DNA of 9,845 nucleotides from Acidobacteriaceae bacterium (GCA_030040395.1 JASHTU010000671.1:1-9845); one strand, 5' to 3'. Counted from the first letter of the stretch, positions 1-6,202 are shown. The notes: a model not told the origin generated them from the letters alone. A program made the numbers and translations.

Positions 1-255
1 GCCCTGTGGGCAACAGTTGACATTCACCAAGAGGAGAATCCTTCCTACTGGCCAGCTTGTAAGTGCCGAATCCATTTGAGGTTTACGAATCCGTTAGCCG
101 ACGCAGTGTACTAAGGAAGCGGACATTTGCCCAGCTTCTCCCTGGGGGCTGCTTGTTGACATCTCTGCCCAACTGAGATCACAATTTGCTCTCCAGCTTT
201 CTCTCCTAGCGTTACTAGGCAAGTGAATCGACATCAACGACGACAAAGAGGGTCT
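1..255. other. Unassigned sequence at the left edge
   Basis: I see no recognisable gene here. One forward frame is open from base 1 to a TAA at 112-114 (37 codons, containing the stretch NPSYWPACKCRIHLRF). It could be the tail of an upstream gene, but nothing in it matches a family I know. The other forward frames close early. A long reverse-strand open frame across 94-393 has no family motif and looks like chance. Confidence 0.4.
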
Positions 256-381
256 ATGAGCTCCTTGCATTGTTGTCGATCCTATTCGCTGATAAACCTG
301 GCTATTGTGGGTCTTCTCGTCTTCCGACCTTTGGGTCAGACGCAGAACAAGCGCAATACCCATGCGCGAGGAGTCGAATGA
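256..381 (+). CDS. Possible small exported peptide or 5' gene remnant (41 aa)
   Basis: An ATG at 256 is preceded by the purine-rich AAAGAGGG at 245-252, a plausible Shine-Dalgarno site with rather tight spacing. The peptide has a short N-region containing Arg (MSSLHCCRSYS), a hydrophobic stretch (LINLAIVGLLVF), then PLGQTQ and a basic tail ending at TGA 379-381. This resembles a signal peptide followed by only about 15 residues. It is in the same frame as the DUF1254 gene downstream, separated from it by this single TGA and by the inserted element. It could be a genuine small secreted peptide, the surviving 5' end of a decayed secreted-protein gene, or chance. I do not recognise a family. Confidence 0.3.
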   Translation: MSSLHCCRSYSLINLAIVGLLVFRPLGQTQNKRNTHARGVE

Positions 382-396
382 AACGAGAGCCATCGT

Positions 397-417
397 ATGT
401 CTGCGACGCTTGCGCTA
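397..417 (+). pseudogene. Detached 5' signal-peptide segment of the DUF1254 gene
   Basis: ATG 397 begins MSATLAL, whose last codon (CTA, 415-417) contains the TA target of the inserted element. If bases 418-684 are removed, this reads on in frame as MSATLALTSVIVPMAIAQ and then NPSPSEVKQ of the DUF1254 protein. The result is a hydrophobic core with a small-residue cleavage-like site. A weak GAGAG lies 7 bases upstream of the ATG. As the sequence stands, the frame instead enters the element and stops at TAG 526-528. A native start at ATG 378 (MKREPS...) would give a more typical basic N-region, but it is in another frame and would need a one-base change. That the two pieces were one gene is inference from frame and peptide character. 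Confidence 0.55.
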
Positions 418-445
418 GGGTGTATCGACATATACGGGTGGGCAG
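416..445 (+). repeat. Left terminal inverted repeat of the MITE-like element
   Basis: This pairs with 655-684 and includes the flanking TA at 416-417. The only mismatches are at 437 and 439. Weaker similarity continues inward for about another 10 bases. Confidence 0.85.
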
Positions 446-682
446 CGTTGCGAGCGAAAATTGGGCCAGACGAGGCGGAGGCCGAAGGCTTTGGCGGCTC
501 CAAGGTCGAGGCCGACAACGAAGTATAGCCCAATTTGCGCCGCAACCCGGAGGGACGGGGCCATTTTCCCTCATCCCTGCGTCGTTCGTCGCTAGCAGAC
601 GCCCGGTATGCGTCGCTCCTCTCTCCTTGATCTGAGAAAAAATGGCTCCCGTCGCTGCCCGCTCGTATATGTCGATACACCC
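418..682. mobile_element. TA-flanked MITE-like element (non-autonomous, IS630/Tc1-mariner style)
   Basis: The ends are inverted repeats. Bases 416-445 and the reverse complement of 655-684 agree at 28 of 30 positions, and the outer 18 bases (GGGTGTATCGACATATAC) are perfect. Each end is bordered by a TA (416-417 and 683-684), as expected for transposons of the IS630/Tc1-mariner group that duplicate a TA target. At about 265 bp it is far too short for a transposase and no credible ORF lies inside, so any mobility would depend on a transposase elsewhere. A second imperfect inverted repeat lies inside (448-466 against 528-545, sharing AAATTGGGC), so the transcript could fold extensively. The family assignment rests only on the TA flanks and the size. 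Confidence 0.75.
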
Positions 683-684
683 TA
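655..684 (-). repeat. Right terminal inverted repeat of the MITE-like element
   Basis: This is the reverse complement of 416-445 at 28 of 30 positions. It ends in the flanking TA at 683-684, only 12 bases upstream of the GTG start candidate of the DUF1254 gene, so the element abuts the coding region. Confidence 0.85.
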
Positions 685-696
685 ACATCTGTCATT

Positions 697-2010
697 GTGC
701 CCATGGCGATCGCACAAAACCCGAGTCCGAGTGAAGTGAAGCAGATTGCAGAGCGCGCCTATATCTACGCGTATCCGCTCGTCGAGATGGAGGCGACCGG
801 GGCCGCGATGCCGCTCAATCATCTGACGCATGTTGCCGAGTTCCCTGACGCGAACTTTCGGCTGATCGTCCGTCCGAACGCAGACACACTTTACTCAACG
901 GCGTGGCTCGACGTATCGAAGGAACCGTTGCTACTGCATGTTCCCGATTCCGGTCGCCGCCTCTATCTGCTGCAATTCATGGATGCCTGGACAGAGACGT
1001 TCGCCGATCCCGGAAAACGAACAACTGGAACCAGCGAAGCATGGTACGCAGTTGTCGGACCTGGCTGGAGCGGTAGGCTTCCGGATCACGTGGTTCGGTT
1101 AGATGCGCCGACCAACCACGTCTGGCTGCTCGGCCGTACGCAGACGAACGGCGCCAGCGACTATGACAATGTCCACACCTTCCAGCATGGTATGCGCCTG
1201 GCGCCACTCAGCGAGTATCCGGGCAAAGTGGGGGCGCAGGCGCCACAGCCGCTGAACATGCAACATGCGACCGGGGTATCGCCGCTCGACCGCGTGAAAA
1301 CCATGCAGCCGGCAGAGTTCTTCGCAACCTTCGCGCAGGAGATGAAGACCGATCCACCGCATGCCGCTGACGGACCCATGGTCCACGACCTCGCCCGCAT
1401 CGGCCTGGTCTTCGGTCAGGACTTCGATCCCATCAAACTCACACTCGAGCAGCTTCAGGCGTTGGATGAAGGTGCACGAGCCGCCGCGGCACATATCGAG
1501 CAATTCGTTGCCTCTGCCGGAGTGTCGACGCCGGGATGGAGGTCGTTCCAGGGCGTCCTCGGCCGCTATGGAACCGACTACGTAGCGCGCGCCGCGACCG
1601 CCCGCATCGCAATCGGCGCAAACCCTCCTGAAGACGCCGTGTACATGAGCAGTTCGGCGGATGGCAGTGCGCAGGCTCTTAACGGATCGACGCGATATCG
1701 CATGCATTTGGACGCGTCGAATTTGCCTCCCGTGCTCGCGTTCTGGTCCGTCACTGCCTACGACAAGGACGGCTACTTCATCGCGAACCCCATCAATCGC
1801 TACGCCATCGGCGATCGCGACAAATTGAAGTTCAACCCTGACGGTGCTCTCGACCTCTACATACAGAACCAGGACCCTGGGCAAGATCGCCAGTCGAACT
1901 GGCTGGCTTCCGGCGCTAACCCCTTCAATCTCACAATCCGCTTGTACTGGCCGAAGCAGGCCATCCTCGACGGCATTTGGCGCCCGCCCGCACTCGAACG
2001 ATTGCCCTGA
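697..2010 (+). CDS. DUF1254/DUF1214 domain protein, probably separated from its signal peptide
   Basis: Numbering from GTG 697 gives 437 residues. The N-terminal half (about residues 12-165) has DUF1254 features: the AERAYIYAYPLVEM opening, RPNADTLYSTAWLD, and LYLLQFMDAWTETF, followed by LLGRTQTNG. The C-terminal part (about 308-435) is DUF1214: MSSSADG...LNGSTRYRMH, PPVLAFWSVTAYD, NPINRYAIGDRD, and FNLTIRLYWPKQAILDGIWRPP. Both domains look complete and undamaged. The family is widespread, usually exported, and has no established enzymatic activity that I can state. Neither GTG 697 nor ATG 703 has a visible Shine-Dalgarno site, and both lie just inside the right end of the inserted element. 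Residues AIAQ before NPSPSE look like the end of a signal peptide whose start lies beyond the element at 397. Restored, the protein would be 448 residues. The gene is therefore probably silent or makes a cytosolic product, although the body has not accumulated stops, which points to a recent insertion. Confidence 0.9.
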   Translation: MPMAIAQNPSPSEVKQIAERAYIYAYPLVEMEATGAAMPLNHLTHVAEFPDANFRLIVRPNADTLYSTAWLDVSKEPLLLHVPDSGRRLYLLQFMDAWTETFADPGKRTTGTSEAWYAVVGPGWSGRLPDHVVRLDAPTNHVWLLGRTQTNGASDYDNVHTFQHGMRLAPLSEYPGKVGAQAPQPLNMQHATGVSPLDRVKTMQPAEFFATFAQEMKTDPPHAADGPMVHDLARIGLVFGQDFDPIKLTLEQLQALDEGARAAAAHIEQFVASAGVSTPGWRSFQGVLGRYGTDYVARAATARIAIGANPPEDAVYMSSSADGSAQALNGSTRYRMHLDASNLPPVLAFWSVTAYDKDGYFIANPINRYAIGDRDKLKFNPDGALDLYIQNQDPGQDRQSNWLASGANPFNLTIRLYWPKQAILDGIWRPPALERLP

Positions 2011-2034
2011 GCGTAAACGATCTGCCCGGTTAAG

Positions 2035-2304
2035 CAGATTCTGGGCAAGATTCAGCACTCGAAGGGTTCTCCACCACGCGAGTCGCACCTGGAACCCAAC
2101 GTGAGGTTCTCGCCGGACGGAAAGCTGGTGATTGTCACCAGCAACACGTTTGGCCCTAGCTAAATATTCGGCGTGGAGGTGAACAAAGCCGACGATATAA
2201 ATGCTTCCGAGATTCACTCCACACCCCAGCTAGCAGCCCAGTTCAAGCCTGTGAACCCGACCCCGGTCAACTTCCCAGCAAAGAACAATACCGCCGAAGC
2301 TTGA
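2035..2304 (+). pseudogene. C-terminal relic of an oligogalacturonate-lyase/PD40 propeller-like protein
   Basis: One forward frame reads SHLEPNVRFSPDGKLVIVTS, then NTFGPS, an in-frame TAA at 2161-2163, and IFGVEVNKADD with about 35 further residues (including STPQLAAQFKP) to TGA 2302-2304. The LEPN-x-RFSPDGK-x-V...SN-x-FGPS-x-(I/V)FGVEV pattern is what I associate with the C-terminus of oligogalacturonate-lyase-like beta-propeller proteins (PF14583/PD40-type). The TAA stands exactly where a Tyr codon (TAT or TAC) would be expected. The rest of the gene is absent: the frame upstream quickly meets a stop at 2014 and the stop of the DUF1254 gene. This appears to be a dead 3' fragment left after deletion or rearrangement. 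The family name comes from memory of the motif, not from a search. Confidence 0.55.
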
Positions 2305-2554
2305 TATCCGCCGTCGCGCAAAGACCGACCCCGACGTCAAGCTATACCAAGACCCTCTGGCTGCGCGACAACCGGATCGTCGAACTGCTGGCGGGCGCCC
2401 CCCGATTTGGGAGGAACACCTCATTCTGGCGCTAAGAGTGGGCAAACTGGGTTCCTTAGGACCGGTGGCGAAGCAACCAGAGTGGTCGGCCGGCGATGAT
2501 GACCTTTGACGGATCTTCTCCCCACATTCGAACAGCCTTTTCCTCGCCGGCGAC

Positions 2555-2577
2555 TCATCGATCTTTGGTATCGATGA
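2555..2577. repeat. Perfect 8-bp inverted repeat (TCATCGAT / ATCGATGA)
   Basis: TCATCGAT at 2555-2562 pairs with ATCGATGA at 2570-2577 around a 7-base loop. No T-run follows, so it does not look like an intrinsic terminator. Position and symmetry would fit a regulator-binding site or an RNA hairpin. Confidence 0.5.
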
Positions 2578-2586
2578 AACGAAACC

Positions 2587-2615
2587 TGGTCCATCGGCAC
2601 TATCACAATGGACCA
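2587..2615. repeat. Perfect 8-bp inverted repeat (TGGTCCAT / ATGGACCA)
   Basis: TGGTCCAT at 2587-2594 pairs with ATGGACCA at 2608-2615 around a 13-base loop, nine bases after the preceding hairpin. Its right arm overlaps the -35 element of the candidate promoter, the usual position for a repressor operator. Binding by any regulator is inference. Confidence 0.45.
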
Positions 2616-2638
2616 TTTGATTGACCTCATGTTATAAG
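2609..2638 (+). promoter_or_regulatory. Candidate sigma70-like promoter for the Tc-like operon
   Basis: TGGACC at 2609-2614 (4 of 6 to TTGACA) and TATAAG at 2633-2638 (5 of 6 to TATAAT) are separated by 18 bases. The start of transcription would be near 2645, giving an untranslated leader of roughly 215 bases before ATG 2861. The -35 match is weak, and in a non-proteobacterial host the consensus may differ. Confidence 0.3.
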
Positions 2639-2804
2639 GATCGCACTTCCTCCGATGAGGACGCGGGCTGTGATGCCACCATTCCCAAGGCTTAAGGCCC
2701 GTAAACAAGCGCAGCAATCCATCGCACAGTTCGACGTCGCGCGCCAAAGGTGAGCGCCAGACCGGTGAACCGAAGGATGACTCCCGGAGGCTAAGGACCA
2801 GCAA

Positions 2805-2858
2805 ATGATGTTATTGAAAGGCGCAGAAGAAAACAAGACTGTTTGGGGGAGGTTTTGA
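2805..2858 (+). CDS. Possible 17-aa leader peptide ahead of the TcA-like gene
   Basis: ATG 2805 follows a TAAGGA at 2792-2797 with 7 bases between, a good Shine-Dalgarno arrangement. The frame reads MMLLKGAEENKTVWGRF and stops at TGA 2856-2858, two bases before ATG 2861. Its end overlaps the ribosome-binding site of the large gene, so ribosomes finishing here could re-initiate on or expose the main start. There is no run of one amino acid that would suggest amino-acid attenuation. With so few codons it may be chance. Confidence 0.3.
   Translation: MMLLKGAEENKTVWGRF
2845..2852 (+). promoter_or_regulatory. Shine-Dalgarno site that sets the start of the TcA-like gene
   Basis: GGGGGAGG lies 8 bases before ATG 2861. 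This favours ATG 2861 over the in-frame TTG at 2843, which would lie upstream of this ribosome-binding site. Confidence 0.75.
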
Positions 2859-2860
2859 AG

Positions 2861-5800
2861 ATGACCGCCAAGTTTGCAGAGAACTATTACTCCCTGCGCT
2901 ACTCCACGAACCTGATTGGTACTGCTGTCATCGGGGCCAGCCCTGAAACCGCGACGCTGGCGTCGATCGAATCGACTCTGGCTTCCGCCAACGCCGCATA
3001 TCTCGCCAGAGAGTACCAGACCGCGATCAATGACTACCAGAAAGCGGCGGGGCAAATTTATGGGTTAATCGACCCTTCGTTTCTCACCCCCGGCGGTCGG
3101 GGCTTTACGTTGACCACAGACCCCACGCTTTTCACCGGCCTGCTGAGCGCGTCTGCGGAGTATTGGAACGTGCTTCCGGTCAACACGCCCACGCCGGCTC
3201 CCCGATCCCGTGTGGCCATTGCGTCGAATCTGCTTTCAGCGACCGCGCTTGTCGATCAGACCGGCATCTCCAGTTCGCAGTTGTCCAGTTCCCAGGCGGT
3301 TGGAGCTCTTTCAGACTGGCAGCTTGCACAGAATTATACGGCCCAGGGAATGACCCAGGCCGCGGCCTTTTACCAGCAGCGCGCTCAGGCGGCGGATCCG
3401 ACCCTGATCTCGTCACTGGGACAGACCACGAGCGCTCCGGCAGCGGGCGCCCCGGCGACCGCCGCTCCGGCGACGAGCGCTCCCGCGGCGAGCGCCCCTG
3501 TGGCAAGCGCGCCCACGTTGAGTCCTGTGGTGAGTAAGGCTCCGGTTGAAGTCACGTCCCCTGTCGAAATCGCAGCAAGAGCGGCAACGAGCCCGGCTGC
3601 ATCAGAGCTCCACGTCGCCACTCCCATCATCACGAAACCGATCGGCATTATTGACCACCCGATTGGGCCAATCATTGCGAAGCTGCCGCTGCCGTCCACG
3701 TTGATTCAAACCCGCAGTGCGTTCACGATCGTCGCGGGCAAGCTGGCCCAGTTTACCTGGGCCGCCGGATCGGGGCCTTCGACTGATTCCATTACAAGCT
3801 CCGTATATACGGCGCGCATCGGCCTCACCACGCTGCCTGACGTTCTGCTCTCCCCGCAGCAGCCGGCGGATGTTGCCCTGGCGCTGCCCCACGACTACTA
3901 CTATGTGATCCCCCTGGCCTTGGCTGAGTGCTATCAGGCTTTGGGCGATTACGCCACGGCCGAAACGTATTACCTGCAGGCTGCCGGCTATGCCTATCTC
4001 AACGCCACGATCGAAGCGCCTTATGTCTGGATCGGGCTGGCAAACCTCTATCTTGACTGGGGAAACTCGCTCTTCAAGGGAGGCGACCCGGCGAGCGCGT
4101 TGCCGATCTACTCCAACGTGCTTACGCCGGCCATGGCTGCGCCAACGAGTTCCTTGTATACTCTGGCCGGCCTCAAGCCGGCATGGACAGTCGCCCGGCA
4201 AGTGATTGCATCCTTGTCCACGGTGACGACCCTGAACGTCAATCCGCAGATCGCCGCGGTGATCGTCGACGTGGAACAGCAGTTGATCAAGATCGCCGCC
4301 GGGCTCGATTTCTGGGGCGTCTGGTCAGCCTCAGTGCCCATCTGGACCTTCGACTATTTGCAGCAGGTGGCGATCAATTTTGCGCAATTGGCTATCTCCG
4401 CCGAGCAAAGCGTCATCAGCTTCTGGAACAATGCGGATCAAAGCACGCTGACGCTCCAACAATTGAACGACAACGTCGCACAAAGCCAGGCGGAAGCGAC
4501 GGCCGCGCAGATGCAGCTGGTGGCGGCTCAGGCGCAGACCCAGGTCTACTCCGATGGCGTCACTCTCGCGCAGCAACGGGCGACGGACGCTCAAAACGAC
4601 GCCACGGAGTACGCATCGTTGTCCAGCCAGTGGACTATGCACTCGGCGCTCCAGGCGCAGTTGAACGGCGGCGACAACGGAGACTCCAGCGCTTTGAACA
4701 GCTATGCAAGCCAGATGATGTCGGGCAACTACAACCTGAGCGGCAGCTCGGCCACGCTTGCGGCTGCTGAAGGCTTGACTTCGGCGCGGCTGAATCAGCA
4801 ATACGAAGTCGATTCGATGCAGCGCCAAGCCCAGGAGCTGCAGGCCGCAACTACGCAAGCTCAGGACGAGCTGAAAGCTTCCACGGCGCAACAAAACGCC
4901 GCCCAGGCCGAGCTCAACGCCGCCAACCTGCGGGTTTCGTCCGTCCAGGCTGACGTTGCCACATTCGACGCCCAAACCTTTACGCCGGACGTGTGGCAGC
5001 GCATGGGCAATGCAATGCTGAAGATTTATCAGCGCTATTTCAAAATGGCGTTGAAGGTCGCCAGAATGATGCAGCAGGCCTACAACTTTGAGACCGATCA
5101 ATCGCTGCAGCTCATCAAGACCAACTATTCCTCGGATGAAGTGAACGGGCTGCTGGGCGCGGACGCGTTGATGGCCGACATCCAGAACTTCACCTACGAT
5201 CTGATTACGAACACGACCACGAAGCCCCAGCCGGTGAAGCAGACCATATCTCTGGCCGAGCGTTACGGCTATCTCTTTGAGAGCCAGTTCCGCAAAACGG
5301 GCGCGATGGACTTCCAGACCACGCTTGACGACTTCGAGATGCTGTATCCCGGCACATACGCGGGCCGCATTCAGACGGTTGAAGTCGCGCTTCAAGGCAT
5401 TGTTCCGCCAACCGGCGTCAGCGGCAGCCTCACCAATAGCGGCATTTCCACCTATCGGCTGCCATCGGCCAACTGGACCACCACCAATGGCGGCATGAAA
5501 TATCGCGTGCAAAACAAGGAAACCCTTGTGATCTCCGACTACAGTCCGCGCAACGACGCGATCGTCATTCAGCCGATTCCCGGCATGCTGCGGATCTTTG
5601 AGGGCGCCGGCGTGTGCTCCACCTGGACGCTGTCGATCCCGCCCTCGGAAAACGATATTGACTATGGCGCGCTCACCGACGTGCAGTTGACGTTTACCTA
5701 TGAGGCTCGTTACGATCCGGGGCTCCAAGCCGAGGTAATCGCGGCGCTGGCGGGGCGACCCGGCGCGGCTTCGAGCCAGTGGGGCATTCCCCTGCGCTGG

Positions 5801-6202
5801 GTCTATCCTGACGCATTTTTCGCCTTCCAGAATTCAGGGGCGATGTCCATTTCGCTTGCGCAGCGGGACTTTGCCTACAATCAGCGCTCGCCGGTCATCA
5901 CCTCCATCGGCGTAGTCCTCTCCACGGTTGGCGGCCTTTCGCCGAGCGGCCTCAAGGTGCAGTTGGCCACCCCTGCGCATACGGCGGCCATCAGCGCGCC
6001 GACTGACGCCAATGGGGTGATCGATTCGACAGTGTCTGCAAGCCCGTGGGCGCCGCTAGCCAGCGGAACCGCGCTGGGCGCGTATGTCATCACCATGACC
6101 GCGGCGGACAATCCATCGCTGGCGCCGGGAGGAAAACTCTCTTTATCTGGGATCGGAAATATCGCGTTGGTTCTTGGCTACAGTTACACCCCGCGAGCGT
6201 AA
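2861..6202 (+). CDS. Compact Tc-toxin A-subunit-like protein (TPR-like N-terminus, TcA helical hairpin, TcB-binding domain)
   Basis: The protein has 1113 residues, no signal peptide and no transmembrane segment. Residues 43-68 and 345-420 resemble TPR helices (for example LALAECYQALGDYATAETYY). Residues 191-222 are an Ala-Pro linker. Residues about 530-590 and 636-706 are Ala/Gln-rich helices that should form a long antiparallel coiled coil around a polar, Gly/Asn/Ser-rich tip (about 600-632). Residues 707-776 (FTPDVWQRMGNAMLKIYQRY, then MALKVARMMQQAYNFE and NGLLGADALMADIQNF) match the TcA segment that follows the channel helices, and ISLAERY (796-802) follows. Residues about 837-950 match the TcA C-terminal TcB-binding domain: VEVALQGIVPP, LRIFEGAGVCSTWTLSIP, and DYGALTDVQLTFTYEARYD. 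Residues 951-1113 form an extra beta-rich tail ending LVLGYSYTPRA. Canonical TcA proteins have over 2000 residues, so the shell, neuraminidase-like and receptor-binding regions are missing here. The gene sits directly before a TcB-like gene with a 5-base gap, supporting a joint complex. Pore formation is uncertain because the hairpin tip is not hydrophobic. Confidence 0.85.
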   Translation: MTAKFAENYYSLRYSTNLIGTAVIGASPETATLASIESTLASANAAYLAREYQTAINDYQKAAGQIYGLIDPSFLTPGGRGFTLTTDPTLFTGLLSASAEYWNVLPVNTPTPAPRSRVAIASNLLSATALVDQTGISSSQLSSSQAVGALSDWQLAQNYTAQGMTQAAAFYQQRAQAADPTLISSLGQTTSAPAAGAPATAAPATSAPAASAPVASAPTLSPVVSKAPVEVTSPVEIAARAATSPAASELHVATPIITKPIGIIDHPIGPIIAKLPLPSTLIQTRSAFTIVAGKLAQFTWAAGSGPSTDSITSSVYTARIGLTTLPDVLLSPQQPADVALALPHDYYYVIPLALAECYQALGDYATAETYYLQAAGYAYLNATIEAPYVWIGLANLYLDWGNSLFKGGDPASALPIYSNVLTPAMAAPTSSLYTLAGLKPAWTVARQVIASLSTVTTLNVNPQIAAVIVDVEQQLIKIAAGLDFWGVWSASVPIWTFDYLQQVAINFAQLAISAEQSVISFWNNADQSTLTLQQLNDNVAQSQAEATAAQMQLVAAQAQTQVYSDGVTLAQQRATDAQNDATEYASLSSQWTMHSALQAQLNGGDNGDSSALNSYASQMMSGNYNLSGSSATLAAAEGLTSARLNQQYEVDSMQRQAQELQAATTQAQDELKASTAQQNAAQAELNAANLRVSSVQADVATFDAQTFTPDVWQRMGNAMLKIYQRYFKMALKVARMMQQAYNFETDQSLQLIKTNYSSDEVNGLLGADALMADIQNFTYDLITNTTTKPQPVKQTISLAERYGYLFESQFRKTGAMDFQTTLDDFEMLYPGTYAGRIQTVEVALQGIVPPTGVSGSLTNSGISTYRLPSANWTTTNGGMKYRVQNKETLVISDYSPRNDAIVIQPIPGMLRIFEGAGVCSTWTLSIPPSENDIDYGALTDVQLTFTYEARYDPGLQAEVIAALAGRPGAASSQWGIPLRWVYPDAFFAFQNSGAMSISLAQRDFAYNQRSPVITSIGVVLSTVGGLSPSGLKVQLATPAHTAAISAPTDANGVIDSTVSASPWAPLASGTALGAYVITMTAADNPSLAPGGKLSLSGIGNIALVLGYSYTPRA
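3434..3523 (+). repeat. Six tandem 15-bp units encoding an AP-x-x-x linker
   Basis: Six consecutive five-codon units begin with Ala-Pro at residues 192, 197, 202, 207, 212 and 217 of the TcA-like protein (APAAG, APATA, APATS, APAAS, APVAS, APTLS). The units are GC-rich and diverged. They make a stiff, extended linker between the first TPR-like segment and the rest. Copy number may vary between strains by slippage. Confidence 0.85.

Larger units (their letters stand above)
2305..2860. other. Intergenic region upstream of the Tc-like operon
   Basis: No gene longer than the leader ORF at 2805-2858 is supported. Several open frames cross this stretch on both strands, but none shows family motifs or a convincing start. 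Bases 2305-2550 contain nothing I can identify and may be decayed coding sequence like the relic before it. Bases 2555-2640 hold two hairpins and a promoter candidate. Bases 2641-2804 would be a 5' untranslated leader if that promoter is used. Confidence 0.5.

Noticed and set aside
302..704. Overlapping reverse-strand frames (about 120 codons each) through the MITE-like element
   Set aside because: They arise from the element's inverted ends and GC-rich interior. They are low-complexity, Arg/Ser/Pro-rich and have no family motifs.
2020..2039. Short inverted repeat (ATCTGC / GCAGAT) just after the DUF1254 stop, considered as a terminator
   Set aside because: The stem is only 6 bp with an 8-base loop and no following T-run. 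It also falls at the edge of the pseudogene relic, so I do not call a terminator.
1099..2217. Long reverse-strand open frame (372 codons) opposite the DUF1254 gene
   Set aside because: It is antisense to a gene with clear family motifs along its whole length. Its translation is Arg/Val-rich without domain features, as expected of a shadow frame in GC-rich DNA.
2843..2845. TTG start for the TcA-like gene
   Set aside because: It lies upstream of the GGGGGAGG site at 2845-2852, which is correctly spaced for ATG 2861. Its extra residues (MGEVLK) are just the translated ribosome-binding site.
2421..3055. Reverse-strand open frames upstream of the operon, including a stretch reading GLLRLFTGLKPWEWWHH
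   Set aside because: The Trp-rich stretch caught my eye, but I could not tie it to a family. There is no start with a ribosome-binding site, and the right part overlaps the forward TcA-like gene.
3434..3523. CRISPR-like or direct-repeat array
   Set aside because: The 15-bp periodicity has no spacers and lies in frame within a coding sequence, so it is a protein linker repeat.
4331..5728. Reverse-strand open frame of 465 codons opposite the TcA-like gene
   Set aside because: The forward strand carries the TcA bundle and TcB-binding motifs here. The reverse translation has no recognisable domain and spans unrelated forward domains.
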